From assembly GCA_964620595.1 (NCBI GenBank), contig CAZUHP010000013.1:1-64000 (forward strand): 64,000 nt of DNA, in the 5' to 3' direction. The position numbers and the translations under genes are program-made. The notes under the pieces are model-generated. The model did no database searches. It was not told the origin of the DNA and was given only the letters and a program-made list of their open reading frames with translations. Below are positions 16,638 through 25,491 of this stretch, piece by piece (within the stretch, counting starts at the first letter, position 1; each line of letters opens with the position of its first letter). This stretch comes from Desulfocarbo sp964620595. Its GTDB lineage: Bacteria > Desulfobacterota > Desulfarculia > Desulfarculales > Desulfarculaceae.

Positions 16638-16698
16638 TGGGGCGGCGGGGGGCGCCGGTAGGTTGGTTTCAGGCAGCAAGGAAAAGGAGAGGGCAGCG

Positions 16699-17094
16699 GT
16701 GGACATGGAGGTGGTCTTCCAGGAGGGGCAGGGGATAGAGGCCCGCTTCGAGGGATTTTCGGTTATGACCGACCAGCCCGTGTCCGAGGGCGGGGGAGGT
16801 ACGGCGCCCTGGCCCTTTGCCTTGTTTCTGGCTTCCCTGGCCACCTGCGCTGCCTGGTATGTACGGGGTTTTTGCCAGGTGCGGGGTATTGCCGAGGCTG
16901 GGATGAAGCTTCTTCTGCGCACTTTTTCCGATCCCGAGGGCAAGCGCCTGGAGCGGGTGGAGATGGAACTTGTGCTGCCGGAAGGATTTCCCGAGAAGTA
17001 TGAGAAGGCCATCGTGAGGGTGGCCAACCAGTGCGCGGTGAAAAAGGCCATCCTGAACCCACCGGAGATCACCCTGAGCACCAGCCGGCCATAG
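16699..17094 (+). CDS. OsmC/Ohr family protein
   Basis: About 131 residues from GTG 16699, with AAGGAG nine bases upstream; ATG 16705 is an alternative. It has the OsmC layout: an N-terminal beta region, then LASLATCAAWYVRGFC with the first conserved cysteine, and NQCAVKKAI with the second near the C terminus. Two-cysteine members of the family reduce organic hydroperoxides. Others (YhfA-like) have unknown roles, and the spacing here does not decide between them. Confidence 0.85.
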   Translation: MDMEVVFQEGQGIEARFEGFSVMTDQPVSEGGGGTAPWPFALFLASLATCAAWYVRGFCQVRGIAEAGMKLLLRTFSDPEGKRLERVEMELVLPEGFPEKYEKAIVRVANQCAVKKAILNPPEITLSTSRP

Positions 17095-17304
17095 GGAGGG
17101 ACGGCTGCCGCCTTTGCGCTCCCCCCTGCCGCGCCCTGGCGGCGGGCTGGTTCAGCACCACTGCTGCGCGCCCTCCCGCCTCGCCTTGTCTATCTGCCCC
17201 CTCCCGTCCTGATGTCTCCGGCTATTTGCTTCTTTTGCCCCCGCCCCGTCGCCCCCCCGTCTAGTTGCTGCGCCTGGTTTCTGTTGGCGGTGGGCGGTTT
17301 TTCC
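17095..17304. repeat. Gap with C-rich array, downstream of dnaA
   Basis: No gene is seen between the convergent OsmC and dnaA genes. A short array (CCCCGCCCCGTCGCC, about 17237-17261) of the dispersed family is present. No intrinsic terminator was identified. Confidence 0.6.
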
Positions 17305-18705
17305 CTAGGATTCGGGTACGCCCAGGCGCTGCTCCAGGAAGGCCAGTTCCTGGTTGAGCTTGCCGTCTTTGAGCAGCCCCCGTTCGATCTGGCCCACGCT
17401 GTACATGACCGTGGAGTGGTCGCGGTGGAAGACCTTTCCGATGGAGGCGTAGGAGGCCTCGGTGTGGCGGCGGCAGAGGAACATGCCCAGGTTGCGCGGC
17501 CGGGTGATGGCCTTGGCCCGGCTCTTGCCGGTGAGGGTTTGTTTGTCCAGGCCGTAGACCTTGGCCACCACCTCCAGCACCTTCTCGGGGGTGATGCGGC
17601 TGGGGCGGGACTCCATCTGGCCCACCACCTCGCCGGCCAGGCGCAGGTCCATGGTGCGGCCGGTGAAGCTGGCCTTGGCCACCAGGCCCACCAGGGCGGA
17701 CTGGAGGCGGCGCACGTCGCCGGTGATCTCCTGGGCCAGGAACTCCAGCACCTCGCCGGGCACCGAGACCTTTTCGTCCGCGGCCATGCGCCGCAGGATA
17801 CCCAGGCGGGTGCTCTGGTCCGGGGGGTCGATGGGCACGGTCACGCCCGCGACCAGGCGGCTGGCCAGGCCGCTCTTCAGGCCCTTGATGCGGGTGGGCG
17901 GATTGGAGCCGGTGAAGATGATCCGCTTGCCGGCGTCCAGGAGGATGTCCAGGGTGTAGCCCAGCTCGTCCTGGGTCTTGTCTTTGCCGGCCAGGAACTG
18001 CACCTCTTCCAGGAGCAGCACGTCGCAGCCCCGGCGGAAGCGCTCCTTGAACTCGTGGATGCGCTTTTTCCTGAGGGCGGCGATCATCTGGTTGGCAAAG
18101 TCCTCGGCCGTGAGGTAGGCCACCCGCAAGTGGGGGTTGCTCGCCATCACGTGCTGCCCCACCGCCTGGGTGAGGTGGCTCTTGCCCAGGCCGGTGCTGG
18201 AAAAGAGGAACAGGGTGTTGGTGAACATCTGCTGGCCGCGGGCCATGGCCTTGGCCGCGGCAGCGGCGAACTCGTTGCAGGAGCCGGTTACGAACTTGTC
18301 GAACACGAAGCGGCGGTTGAAAACCGGCGCAAAGTCGCTCACCCGGGGCAGCTCCATTTGCTGGGGGGTGTGGCTTGGTTGCTGGGTGGCACGGGGGCCG
18401 TGGGGGGCGGGGGTGGCGGGGGGGGCGGGGGCACTCTCCAGCTCCAGGCGGATGTCCACGGGCTTTTCCATCTCCGCCAGGAACTGGCGCAAGCGGGGCA
18501 GGTGGTGTTCCTGGATCCACTTGCGGTGGAAGGCGTTGGGGCACACCAAAACCAACCCGGACCCATTGCTGCGGACCAGCCGCAGGGGCCTGATCCAGAC
18601 CTGGAAATCCTCGGGGTCTAAGCTATGCTGCAAGCGCTCCAGGAGTGCGGGCCAAAGGGTTTCGGGCAACAAAACTCCTCCCTCAATATCAAACTCACGG
18701 TCCAA
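17305..18705 (-). CDS. dnaA: Chromosomal replication initiator DnaA
   Basis: 466 residues with all four domains: domain I (ALLERLQHSL, IRPLRLVRSNG), a Pro-rich linker (95-120), the AAA+ core with Walker A TGLGKSHL, and a C-terminal helix-turn-helix with FHRDHSTVMYSV matching the DnaA signature. Walker B reads LLLEEVQFLAG instead of the usual Asp-Asp. The sensor-1 region is FTGSNPP, and only one of the two box-VII arginines is evident (GLASRL). These look like clade-specific variants, since the protein is otherwise intact and lies next to a box cluster. DnaA-ATP binds the origin and opens it. Confidence 0.95.
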   Translation of the reverse strand: MDREFDIEGGVLLPETLWPALLERLQHSLDPEDFQVWIRPLRLVRSNGSGLVLVCPNAFHRKWIQEHHLPRLRQFLAEMEKPVDIRLELESAPAPPATPAPHGPRATQQPSHTPQQMELPRVSDFAPVFNRRFVFDKFVTGSCNEFAAAAAKAMARGQQMFTNTLFLFSSTGLGKSHLTQAVGQHVMASNPHLRVAYLTAEDFANQMIAALRKKRIHEFKERFRRGCDVLLLEEVQFLAGKDKTQDELGYTLDILLDAGKRIIFTGSNPPTRIKGLKSGLASRLVAGVTVPIDPPDQSTRLGILRRMAADEKVSVPGEVLEFLAQEITGDVRRLQSALVGLVAKASFTGRTMDLRLAGEVVGQMESRPSRITPEKVLEVVAKVYGLDKQTLTGKSRAKAITRPRNLGMFLCRRHTEASYASIGKVFHRDHSTVMYSVGQIERGLLKDGKLNQELAFLEQRLGVPES

Positions 18706-18837
18706 TATCGCTAATAATCTACAGATTGGACTGCCTGGTTGGACGGGACAGGTATAGCAACGGTATATAGCCTGGCCCTGTCGGCGGTCAATCCAGGCTG
18801 CGCCGGATGGGGCGCGAGCGGGTTTTATACTTGGTCA

Positions 18838-19080
18838 CAGCCATAACACGCTGATATCATAACAATATTATGTTACATTCTTGTAACGGAGCCTTGGGGC
18901 GTTGCTTTGGGCGAAGGGCGGTAACTGCCCTTGCCGCCTGGGCTTCCCCGGTTAATCACATCTGTGCCTTAGTTTGGCCACAGAAACGAACTCGCTATAT
19001 CTCGCGTTTTCTCTTTATTTCGGCTTTTTTCGGCCATTTTTGTCTTGGGCCGGACGATCGGACCTAACCCCTGGGAAAAA
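18838..19080. other. AT-rich candidate DNA unwinding element
   Basis: The most AT-rich part of the region. It includes GATATCATAACAATATTATG near 18852-18872 and T-runs at 19008-19042, next to the dnaA promoter zone. Confidence 0.45.
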
Positions 19081-19510
19081 TGGCGAATCTGCCGGGCCGG
19101 GCCTTTTGAGAAAATAGGCACTAGCGGCCCGGGCCAAAAAAGCGACGGCGAATGCACAAGGCTACCGCCGTCAAGGTAAATAAAGTCAGCTAGTTACGAT
19201 ATCGGATCCAAGTTTACCACGTCTTTGGGCCGCAGGCCAGTGGAATTCGAGGACCAGGGCAAGGTCCCTGTGATTAGTATAGAAGGCCACAGGCGCCCGG
19301 GTTCTTGAGGGGGGAGGCGCTCCCGTGGGTGGCATAGAGGCAGGCCCGGGGGGCTACCGGGTGCCGCGCTCTTGGGCCGGGGCTTGCCCAGGATGGGGCC
19401 TGCCACCCTGCCCGGCATCTCGGCCGCCAGGCTGGTCATGGCCCGCACCTGGCCGGCCTTGCCGGGCTTGGTGCCGCTCCTCCGGGCTGCCCTGGCTTTT
19501 CCCTGGCCTG

Positions 19511-19835
19511 TTATCCACCGGCTTTGCGGTATTTTCAGGGACTTTTCCACCATGAATCCTGGTTCCGGCCGGGTTTTGCACTGGTTTTCCACCGCTTCCC
19601 CACTAGGGGGAAGCTGGTTTCCCCCGGTTTTCCGGCCGGGCCCGCCCAGGGCCCGGCCGGGCAGGCCCGCGGCACCTGTCTTCCTCCGCCCCCCGCCCCC
19701 CCCGCCTGCCCCCGTTGTTATCCACCGGTTTTCCACCGGGCGGCCCCTGGGGCGAGGCTGGTTATCCACTGCCGGCCCGCCGGCCCGGCGCTGGTTCTCA
19801 ACGCCTTGTCCCTTTCCCTTTCGCGCTTATCCACC
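19511..19835 (+). promoter_or_regulatory. Cluster of seven DnaA-box-like sites
   Basis: TTATCCAC(C/T) occurs at 19511, 19718, 19762 and 19827, and TTTTCCACC at 19543, 19585 and 19729. All are on the plus strand. The first type is one mismatch from the consensus TTATCCACA. The sites at 19718 and 19729 are 11 nt apart, one helical turn. Confidence 0.75.
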
Positions 19836-19904
19836 ACCGCTCCCCGGCCTTAGCCACTTGTAAATCAACACCCTTCGGGCTACCATGGGCCCGGAGGTGA
19901 AGCC

Positions 19905-20906
19905 TTGCTCTTTGCGCGCGGTCGCAGAATCCTGCTTGCCGGGGGCTTGGCCCTGGTGTTGGCCTTGGTGTTGGGGAGGCCGGGCCCGGCCGCAGCCCTG
20001 GACAAGGTGCGCCTGGGCCTGCACTGGGTGCACCAGGCCCAGTTCGCCGGCTTCTACCTGGCCCAGGACGCGGGCATATACCGCAAGTACGGCCTGGAGG
20101 TGGAGATCCTGCCCGGCGGGCCGGGCATAGACCCCCTCAAGGACCTGCTGGCGGAAAAATGCGACTTTGCCACCGGCTGGCTCTCGGGCGCCATGGAACT
20201 CCGCGCCCAGGGCTACCCTCTGGTGCTCCTGGCCCAGCTCATCCAGCGTTCGGCCCTGCTTCTGGTCACCTTTGCGGACCGGGACATAAGTTGCGTGAAG
20301 GACCTGAACGGCCGGCGGGTGGGCCTGTGGGGGGGGCATTTCAACCTGCTTCCCCACGCCCTGTTCAAGCGCGAGGGCATCCGGGTGGAGGAGGTGCCCC
20401 AGAACGTATCCATGACTCCGCTTTTGCGGGGGGCGGTGGATGCGGCGGCGGCCATGTACTACAACGAGTACCATCAGCTCTTTTTGGCCGGGGTGGACCT
20501 GGATGACATGGTGGTGTTCGATTTCGCCGACCTGGGGCTCAATTTTCCGGAGGACGGCATCTACGCCCTGGAGTCCTTGCGCCAAAAGAAGCCGGATTTG
20601 TGCCGCCGGTTCGTGCAGGCCAGCCTGGAGGGATGGCGGCTCACCTTCACCCGGCCCCGAGAGGCCCTGGCCTCGGTGATGAAGCGGGTGGAGAAGGCCC
20701 GCCTGGCCACCAACGTCTGCCATCAGCGCTGGATGCTGCGGGCCATGCAGGAGCTGATCACCTACCGGGTGGGCCGGCAGGGATTGGGCGAGCTTTCGCC
20801 CAAGGATTTCGAACTGGTCAACCGGGTGCTGGTGGACCAGGGGCTCATGGACCTGCCCCTGGACCGCGAGGTGTTCTACCAGCCCCTGGAGGATGGACGG
20901 CCATGA
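19905..20906 (+). CDS. NMT1/THI5-type periplasmic binding protein
   Basis: 333 residues from a TTG start with a strong GGAGGTGA five bases upstream. A signal peptide (hydrophobic LLAGGLALVLALVL, then AAA-LDK) precedes VRLGLHWVHQAQFAGFYLAQDAGIYRKYGLEVEI, the NMT1-like signature. Members bind thiamine-pyrimidine precursors, taurine or other small ligands, or act as sensor inputs. No ABC permease or ATPase is adjacent. The stop overlaps the start of a SpoIIE sensor (ATGA), so it may deliver a ligand signal to that sensor instead of transporting it. Confidence 0.85.
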   Translation: MLFARGRRILLAGGLALVLALVLGRPGPAAALDKVRLGLHWVHQAQFAGFYLAQDAGIYRKYGLEVEILPGGPGIDPLKDLLAEKCDFATGWLSGAMELRAQGYPLVLLAQLIQRSALLLVTFADRDISCVKDLNGRRVGLWGGHFNLLPHALFKREGIRVEEVPQNVSMTPLLRGAVDAAAAMYYNEYHQLFLAGVDLDDMVVFDFADLGLNFPEDGIYALESLRQKKPDLCRRFVQASLEGWRLTFTRPREALASVMKRVEKARLATNVCHQRWMLRAMQELITYRVGRQGLGELSPKDFELVNRVLVDQGLMDLPLDREVFYQPLEDGRP

Positions 20907-22819
20907 GGCCCCACGTGCTCAAGCTGCGCTCCCGCTTCGTGCTGTTCGTGTTGGCCGGGGTGGGGCTCATCGCCGCGCTCATGGGCGGCATCACCTTTTT
21001 CGAGAGCCGCGAGGCCCTGGTGGACTCCCGCCAGGAGCAGCTCTTCGACCTGGCCCAGGGCCAGGCCGCCGAGCTGGGCCGGCGGCTGGTCCAGGTGGCC
21101 CAGGCCACCCGGGGCCTGGCCGCCGCCCTGCAGGTCTTCCCCAAGCCCGACGAGGAGCAGCTTCACACCCTGATCCGGCGCTTCATCGTGTCCTCCAAGA
21201 GGATATACGGCATCGGCGTGGCCTACGCGCCCTATGCCTACCAGCCCCAGCGCAAGTTCTTCGCGCCCTACCTGCACCGCTCCAAGCGGGGAGTGGTTCC
21301 CTCGGTCATAGACAGCCCGGCCTACAACTACCCCCGCCACGACTGGTACCTGTTGCCGGCCCTGCTGGGCAAGCCGGTGTGGACCGAGCCCTACTTCGGC
21401 GAGGGCGGGGGCATCGTGATGGCCACCTACTGCGTTCCCCTGGTGCAGGGAGGCAAGATCCAGGGGGTGGTGGCCACCGACATCTCCCTGGAGGCGTTGG
21501 GGCGCGAGGTGGCCAACCTGGCGGTGGGACACCATGGCTACGCCTTTCTCATCAGCCGCCAGGGGGCCTTCCTGGCCGCGCCCCGGCCGGAGTGGGTCAT
21601 GCGCGAGACCATCTTCTCCCTGGCCGAGGAGCGGGGATTGCGCGACATGCGCACCCTGGGCCGGCGCATGATCCGGGGCGGGGCCGGGGTGGAGCGGGTG
21701 GTCGGCTGGTTGAGCGGCGAGCCGGCCTGGCTGGCCTTCGCGCCGGTGCGGGAGGTGGGCTGGAGCTTCGGGGTGGTGGTTCCCGAAAGCGAGGTGTTGG
21801 CCCCGGCCTTTGCCCTGGCCCGGCGCCAGGTGTTGGTGGCGGCGGTGGGGCTGCCGGCCCTGGTGCTGGTGGTGTGGCTGTTGGTGATGGGCCTCACCCG
21901 GCCCTTGCAGCGCCTGGCCGCGGCGGCCAAGCGCCTGGCCTCGGGCGATCTCAGCACCCGGGTGGAGGGCGTGCGTCCCGGGGACGAGGTGGGCGAGCTG
22001 GCCCAGTCCTTCAACACCATGGTGGAGGACCTGAACTCCTACGTGGACAAGCTCACCGCCACCACCGCGGCCAAGGAGCGCATCGAGAGCGAGCTGGACC
22101 TGGCCCGCCAGATCCAGATGTCCATCCTGCCGCGCACCTATCCGGCCTTCCCGGAGCACAAGGAGTTCGACCTGTTCGCCAAGACCCACCCGGCCCGGGA
22201 GGTGGGCGGCGACTTCTACGACTTCTTCTTCGTGGATGACAACCGCCTGGTCTTCGTGGTGGGCGACGTGTCCGGCAAGGGGGTGCCCGCGGCGCTTTTC
22301 ATGACCGTGTCCCGTACCCTCATCAAGAACGCGGCCACCCATCACCCCGACCCCATCGAGGCCCTGGAGGAGGTCAACGCCCAGATCCTGCCCGACAACG
22401 AGATGTGCATGTTCGTCACCGTGTTCTACGGGCTGTACGAGCTGGACCGGGCCCGGCTGACCTATGCCTGCGCCGGGCATCCCGCCCCGCTCCTGCGCCG
22501 GGCCGACGGCCAGGTGGAGCAGATACCCACCACCGGCGGCATGGCGGTGGGGGTGTTCGACCAGATGGGGCTCACCCGCGGCGAGCTGGACCTGGAGCCG
22601 GGCGACACGCTGTTGGTTTTCACCGACGGCCTGGACGAGGCCTTGAACCCGGCGGGCGAGCAGTTCGGCCTGGAGCGGGCCAAGCAGTGGTTGGCCTCCA
22701 CCGAGCTGACCGAGGCGCCGGTGATGATCGACCGCCTGGTGCAGCACCACCGCCGGTTCACCGGCGAGGTGGAACAATTCGACGATTTGACCCTGTTGGT
22801 CTTCCGCCGGAGAGAGTAG
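20903..22819 (+). CDS. Sensor phosphatase: dCache-HAMP-SpoIIE
   Basis: 638 residues. An N-terminal membrane helix (about 10-35) is followed by a roughly 270-residue periplasmic dCache-like sensor (RHDWYLLPALLGKPVWTEPY; GGIVMATYCVPL). A second membrane helix and the HAMP domain (LTRPLQRLAAAAKRLASGDL) follow. The C-terminal PP2C/SpoIIE phosphatase has REVGGDFYDFF, VVGDVSGKGVPAALFM, CAGHPAPLLRR and FTDGLDEALNP, i.e. the metal-binding aspartates are present. It is expected to dephosphorylate an anti-sigma antagonist such as the STAS protein at 16234. It is translationally coupled to the binding protein. Confidence 0.93.
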   Translation: MRPHVLKLRSRFVLFVLAGVGLIAALMGGITFFESREALVDSRQEQLFDLAQGQAAELGRRLVQVAQATRGLAAALQVFPKPDEEQLHTLIRRFIVSSKRIYGIGVAYAPYAYQPQRKFFAPYLHRSKRGVVPSVIDSPAYNYPRHDWYLLPALLGKPVWTEPYFGEGGGIVMATYCVPLVQGGKIQGVVATDISLEALGREVANLAVGHHGYAFLISRQGAFLAAPRPEWVMRETIFSLAEERGLRDMRTLGRRMIRGGAGVERVVGWLSGEPAWLAFAPVREVGWSFGVVVPESEVLAPAFALARRQVLVAAVGLPALVLVVWLLVMGLTRPLQRLAAAAKRLASGDLSTRVEGVRPGDEVGELAQSFNTMVEDLNSYVDKLTATTAAKERIESELDLARQIQMSILPRTYPAFPEHKEFDLFAKTHPAREVGGDFYDFFFVDDNRLVFVVGDVSGKGVPAALFMTVSRTLIKNAATHHPDPIEALEEVNAQILPDNEMCMFVTVFYGLYELDRARLTYACAGHPAPLLRRADGQVEQIPTTGGMAVGVFDQMGLTRGELDLEPGDTLLVFTDGLDEALNPAGEQFGLERAKQWLASTELTEAPVMIDRLVQHHRRFTGEVEQFDDLTLLVFRRRE

Positions 22820-23055
22820 AATTCATTAAGCCTGCTCCGCGGACGCATCCCTGGAATTTTTGCTGATCAGGAGATATGGTTTCGGCTGCCATGCAGCCTG
22901 GGCGGCGCCAGCCTACGGCGCCCCGCCCTTGGTGTTTGGGGGCGAACGTCATATTCCTCGGGGGCCGGAGTTCGGGCCGCCCCCGCCTGCCGCCCCCCGC
23001 CGCCTCCAGGGCAGGAGGTGAAAGCCGGGATGGTGGGGAAAGTGGGAAGCAGGAG

Positions 23056-23715
23056 ATGAAGGAAGACTTTGAGAAACGTATCGAGGAGCTGGAACAACGC
23101 TACCGGTTCATTGCCGACAACCTGGTGGATGCCATCTGGGTGCTGGACATCGAGACCCAGACCTATGACTTCATCACCCCCTCGGTGGAGAGGCTGAGCG
23201 GCTACCGGGCCGAGGAGTACGAGGGGGTCCACCTGGCCCAGAGGCTCACCCCCAGTTCCTATGAAAGGGCGGTGGCGCTGTTCAGCAAGGAAAAGGAGGC
23301 CTTCGAAAAGGGCATGGAGCGCAAGCTGGTGCTGGAGGTGGAGAGCCTGCGCAAGGACGGCCAGCCCTTCTGGATGGAGGTGACCGCCAAGCTGTTCCGG
23401 GACAAGCACGGCCACTTGAAGGTGGCCGGGGTGAGCAAGGACATCACCCGGCGCAAAAGCGCCGAAAGGGAGCGCGAGGCGCTCATCAAGGACCTGGGCA
23501 AGGCCCTGGCCGAAAAGGAGGCGCTGCTCAAGGAGGTGCGGATATTGCGGGGGCTCTTGCCCATATGCTCCGGCTGCCGCAGGATACGCGACAGCCAGGG
23601 CAGGTGGTGGCCTTTGGACGCCTATGTGGAGAAGCACAGCGAGGCCAGGATCACCCACACCATCTGCCCGGAGTGCACCGAGGTGTTCTACGGCAAGCAG
23701 AAGAAAACCACCTAG
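23056..23715 (+). CDS. PAS-domain protein with C-terminal four-cysteine motif
   Basis: About 219 residues. A PAS/S-box domain (RFIADNLVDAIWVLDIE to VAGVSKDITRRK) is followed by a coiled coil (about 140-170). A compact C-terminal element has CSGCRRIRD, a WWPLDAYVEKHS segment and CPECTEVFYG. Two CxxC pairs suggest zinc binding. This tail occurs in many deltaproteobacterial PAS and response-regulator proteins and has no established function. There is no kinase or output domain, so it is probably an adaptor. A longer frame from ATG 22876 has a Shine-Dalgarno but adds 60 low-complexity residues. Confidence 0.82.
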   Translation: MKEDFEKRIEELEQRYRFIADNLVDAIWVLDIETQTYDFITPSVERLSGYRAEEYEGVHLAQRLTPSSYERAVALFSKEKEAFEKGMERKLVLEVESLRKDGQPFWMEVTAKLFRDKHGHLKVAGVSKDITRRKSAEREREALIKDLGKALAEKEALLKEVRILRGLLPICSGCRRIRDSQGRWWPLDAYVEKHSEARITHTICPECTEVFYGKQKKTT

Positions 23716-23801
23716 CGGCGTTCTTCAAGGGGCGCGCTGCGGGGAGTGCTGCACCCGGGGAAGGGGCCGGCCGCGCCGGGCTGCTTCCCGGGCGCCGTCG
23801 G

Positions 23802-24419
23802 CTAGCCGCCGCCTGCCACCAGGCCCATGATCATCTCCTCGGCCTTGTCCAGGCTCACCAGGCTGGTGTTGAGCACCAGGTGGTAGTGGGAGGGGTCGTC
23901 GGGGTCCTCCACCCCGAGGCTGGCGAGGAAGCGGTTGCGGCGGCGCTGCTCCTTTTCCACCAGCCGTTCGGCCTTGTCCCGCGTCAGGTCGTAATGTTCC
24001 ATCATGAACTTAACGCGGTCCTGGTGGGCGGCGACCAGGAGCACCCGGTAGGCATCCGGGCAGTCGGCCAGGATGAACTGGCTGCCCCGCCCCAGGATCA
24101 CCACCTTGCCGTGGTCGGCGATGCGCTTGATGACCTGGCTCAGGAACTCGCGGTAGCGCTTCTCGTTGAAGTCGTGGAGCTTGTCGCCCAGGTGGCGCTC
24201 CACGAAGTCCGAGGGCACCAGGTTGCTGATGAAGCGCATGAGCCGGTCGCCGGCCTCCTTGTCCACCGCCTCCACCCAGTCCAGGGAGACCTGGGCCTCC
24301 CGGGCCACCTGGTGCAGCACGTCGTTGTACACGAAGGTCCAGCCCAGGCGCTTGGCCAGCCTCTCGCCCAAGGTCTTGCCGCCGGCGCCGAACTGGCGCG
24401 ATAGGCACAGCACGCTCAT
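23802..24419 (-). CDS. Cytidylate kinase-like family protein
   Basis: 205 residues. The N-terminal P-loop-like RQFGAGGKTLGERLAKRLGW and LGRGSQFILAD in the middle match the cytidylate kinase-like (Pfam Cytidylate_kin2) group. HYDLTRDKAERLVEKEQRRRNRFL forms the lid-like helix. These proteins are paralogues of Cmk, often found beside membrane or sensor proteins, and their true phosphoryl acceptor is unknown. The C terminus (VSLDKAEEMI) is complete. It is a single gene, convergent with the PAS gene. Confidence 0.82.
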   Translation of the reverse strand: MSVLCLSRQFGAGGKTLGERLAKRLGWTFVYNDVLHQVAREAQVSLDWVEAVDKEAGDRLMRFISNLVPSDFVERHLGDKLHDFNEKRYREFLSQVIKRIADHGKVVILGRGSQFILADCPDAYRVLLVAAHQDRVKFMMEHYDLTRDKAERLVEKEQRRRNRFLASLGVEDPDDPSHYHLVLNTSLVSLDKAEEMIMGLVAGGG

Positions 24420-24854
24420 AAATGGCTCCTCTTGTTTGGGCCGCGTTTCTGCTTACCCCACCTTTTCTATCATCATAGCAAAATATGCCCTCCCAGGTGG
24501 AGGTCACGCCCGCGGGGGGGCGACGGGGGGCGGGGGGGGCGACGGGGGCGACGGGGGGCGACGGGCGAGGCGACGGTGGGCGGGGAGATGGGGGTGACGG
24601 GGTCGGGGGGACTGGTCATGGTCCGGCCGTGGCCTGCGGGGAGCGGCTGCCTCGGTAGGGGGGACAGAGGGGCGCGGGCAAGGGAGTGGGCGCGGGCGGC
24701 TCTGCCGGCGTCCCGGCGCGGGGGTGTTCTTCACGGTCCGGGGGGTGTCATTGTCCCGGCGCGGGGGGGCAATGGTCCAGCAGGGGGAGGTGCGCTCTGG
24801 GGCCTTGTCGGCGTCCGGCGGGGTGTTCCGGCTCGGGGCGCGGCTGCCCAGGGG
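24420..24854. repeat. Gap holding a G-rich array
   Basis: 435 nt without a supported gene. Positions 24508-24600 carry GGGGCGACGGGGG units of the dispersed family. The rest (24600-24850) is GC-rich with two copies of TCCCGGCGCGGGGGTGTTCT-like sequence (about 24711 and 24750). Nothing else is recognised. Confidence 0.75.
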
Positions 24855-25274
24855 CTAGCGGATCATGTGGGTGACTTCGGCGTTCACCACCCCGTAGATC
24901 TCCTCGTCAGTGCCGTACACGTCCACCACCGAGCGGTGGTTGATCAGCTTTTCGATGATGAAGGCGGTCACGTACAGGCTGATGCGGTTGGGGCGGGAAA
25001 CCAGGTTGCGTAAGGGGCTGATGGCGTACTGGATGTCGAAGTCCTCGGCTTGGAGCAGCTCTCCCAGGTTGGAGGCCAACTGCTCCTCCACGTCGCGCTG
25101 GCTGGTGGTTTCGATGAGCTTGGAGTCCACCAGTTTCATGGCCAGGCGCTGGGCGAGCTGGTCTGCACAGTCGCCCAACTGGGAAAGCTGGCGGTTCCAG
25201 GCCGACTGGCGGGAACTCTCCAGGCGGGAGATCAGGTTCTCCTCGCGATAGTTGGTATTGAATCCACCGCCCAT
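24855..25274 (-). CDS. Conserved-looking hypothetical protein
   Basis: 139 residues from ATG 25274 with GGAAGGA eight bases upstream. It is soluble, with a polar helical first half (NREENLISRLESSRQSAWNRQL region) and a mixed second half (FDIQYAISPLRNLVSRPNRISLYVTAFIIEKLINH). It has no signal peptide or membrane helix, and I do not recognise a family. The good ribosome site, balanced composition and normal codon use favour a real gene. Confidence 0.7.
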   Translation of the reverse strand: MGGGFNTNYREENLISRLESSRQSAWNRQLSQLGDCADQLAQRLAMKLVDSKLIETTSQRDVEEQLASNLGELLQAEDFDIQYAISPLRNLVSRPNRISLYVTAFIIEKLINHRSVVDVYGTDEEIYGVVNAEVTHMIR

Positions 25275-25491
25275 GGCGTATTCCTTCCTTCGAGTGGGGG
25301 GCGCGTGTGCGCGAGCCCGAAAAAAGCCACCTGCGGGCCGGGTCCGGGTTGGCGGGCGAGTGGTTTTGTTATAGAATCTTCCGGCCCTTATCCGTGCCGG
25401 CCGCCTGGCCCGCCCCAATCGGCGGCCACCAGGCTTTATTATCACCCAACTGGCTTCCGCGCAATCACAAGTTGCACCCTGGCTCCAAAAA

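Larger units (their letters stand above)
18706..19904. other. Probable chromosomal origin of replication (oriC)
   Basis: A 1.2 kb gene-free stretch immediately upstream of dnaA. It combines an AT-rich half (about 18830-19080) with a GC-rich half carrying seven DnaA-box-like 9-mers in one orientation. Most flanking genes run away from it on both sides. Together these are the features expected of oriC, though dnaN is not adjacent. Confidence 0.75.

Noticed and set aside
24600..24850. Short coding gene in the GC-rich gap
   Set aside because: The open frames are Gly/Arg/Ala-rich, without ribosome site or recognisable domain.
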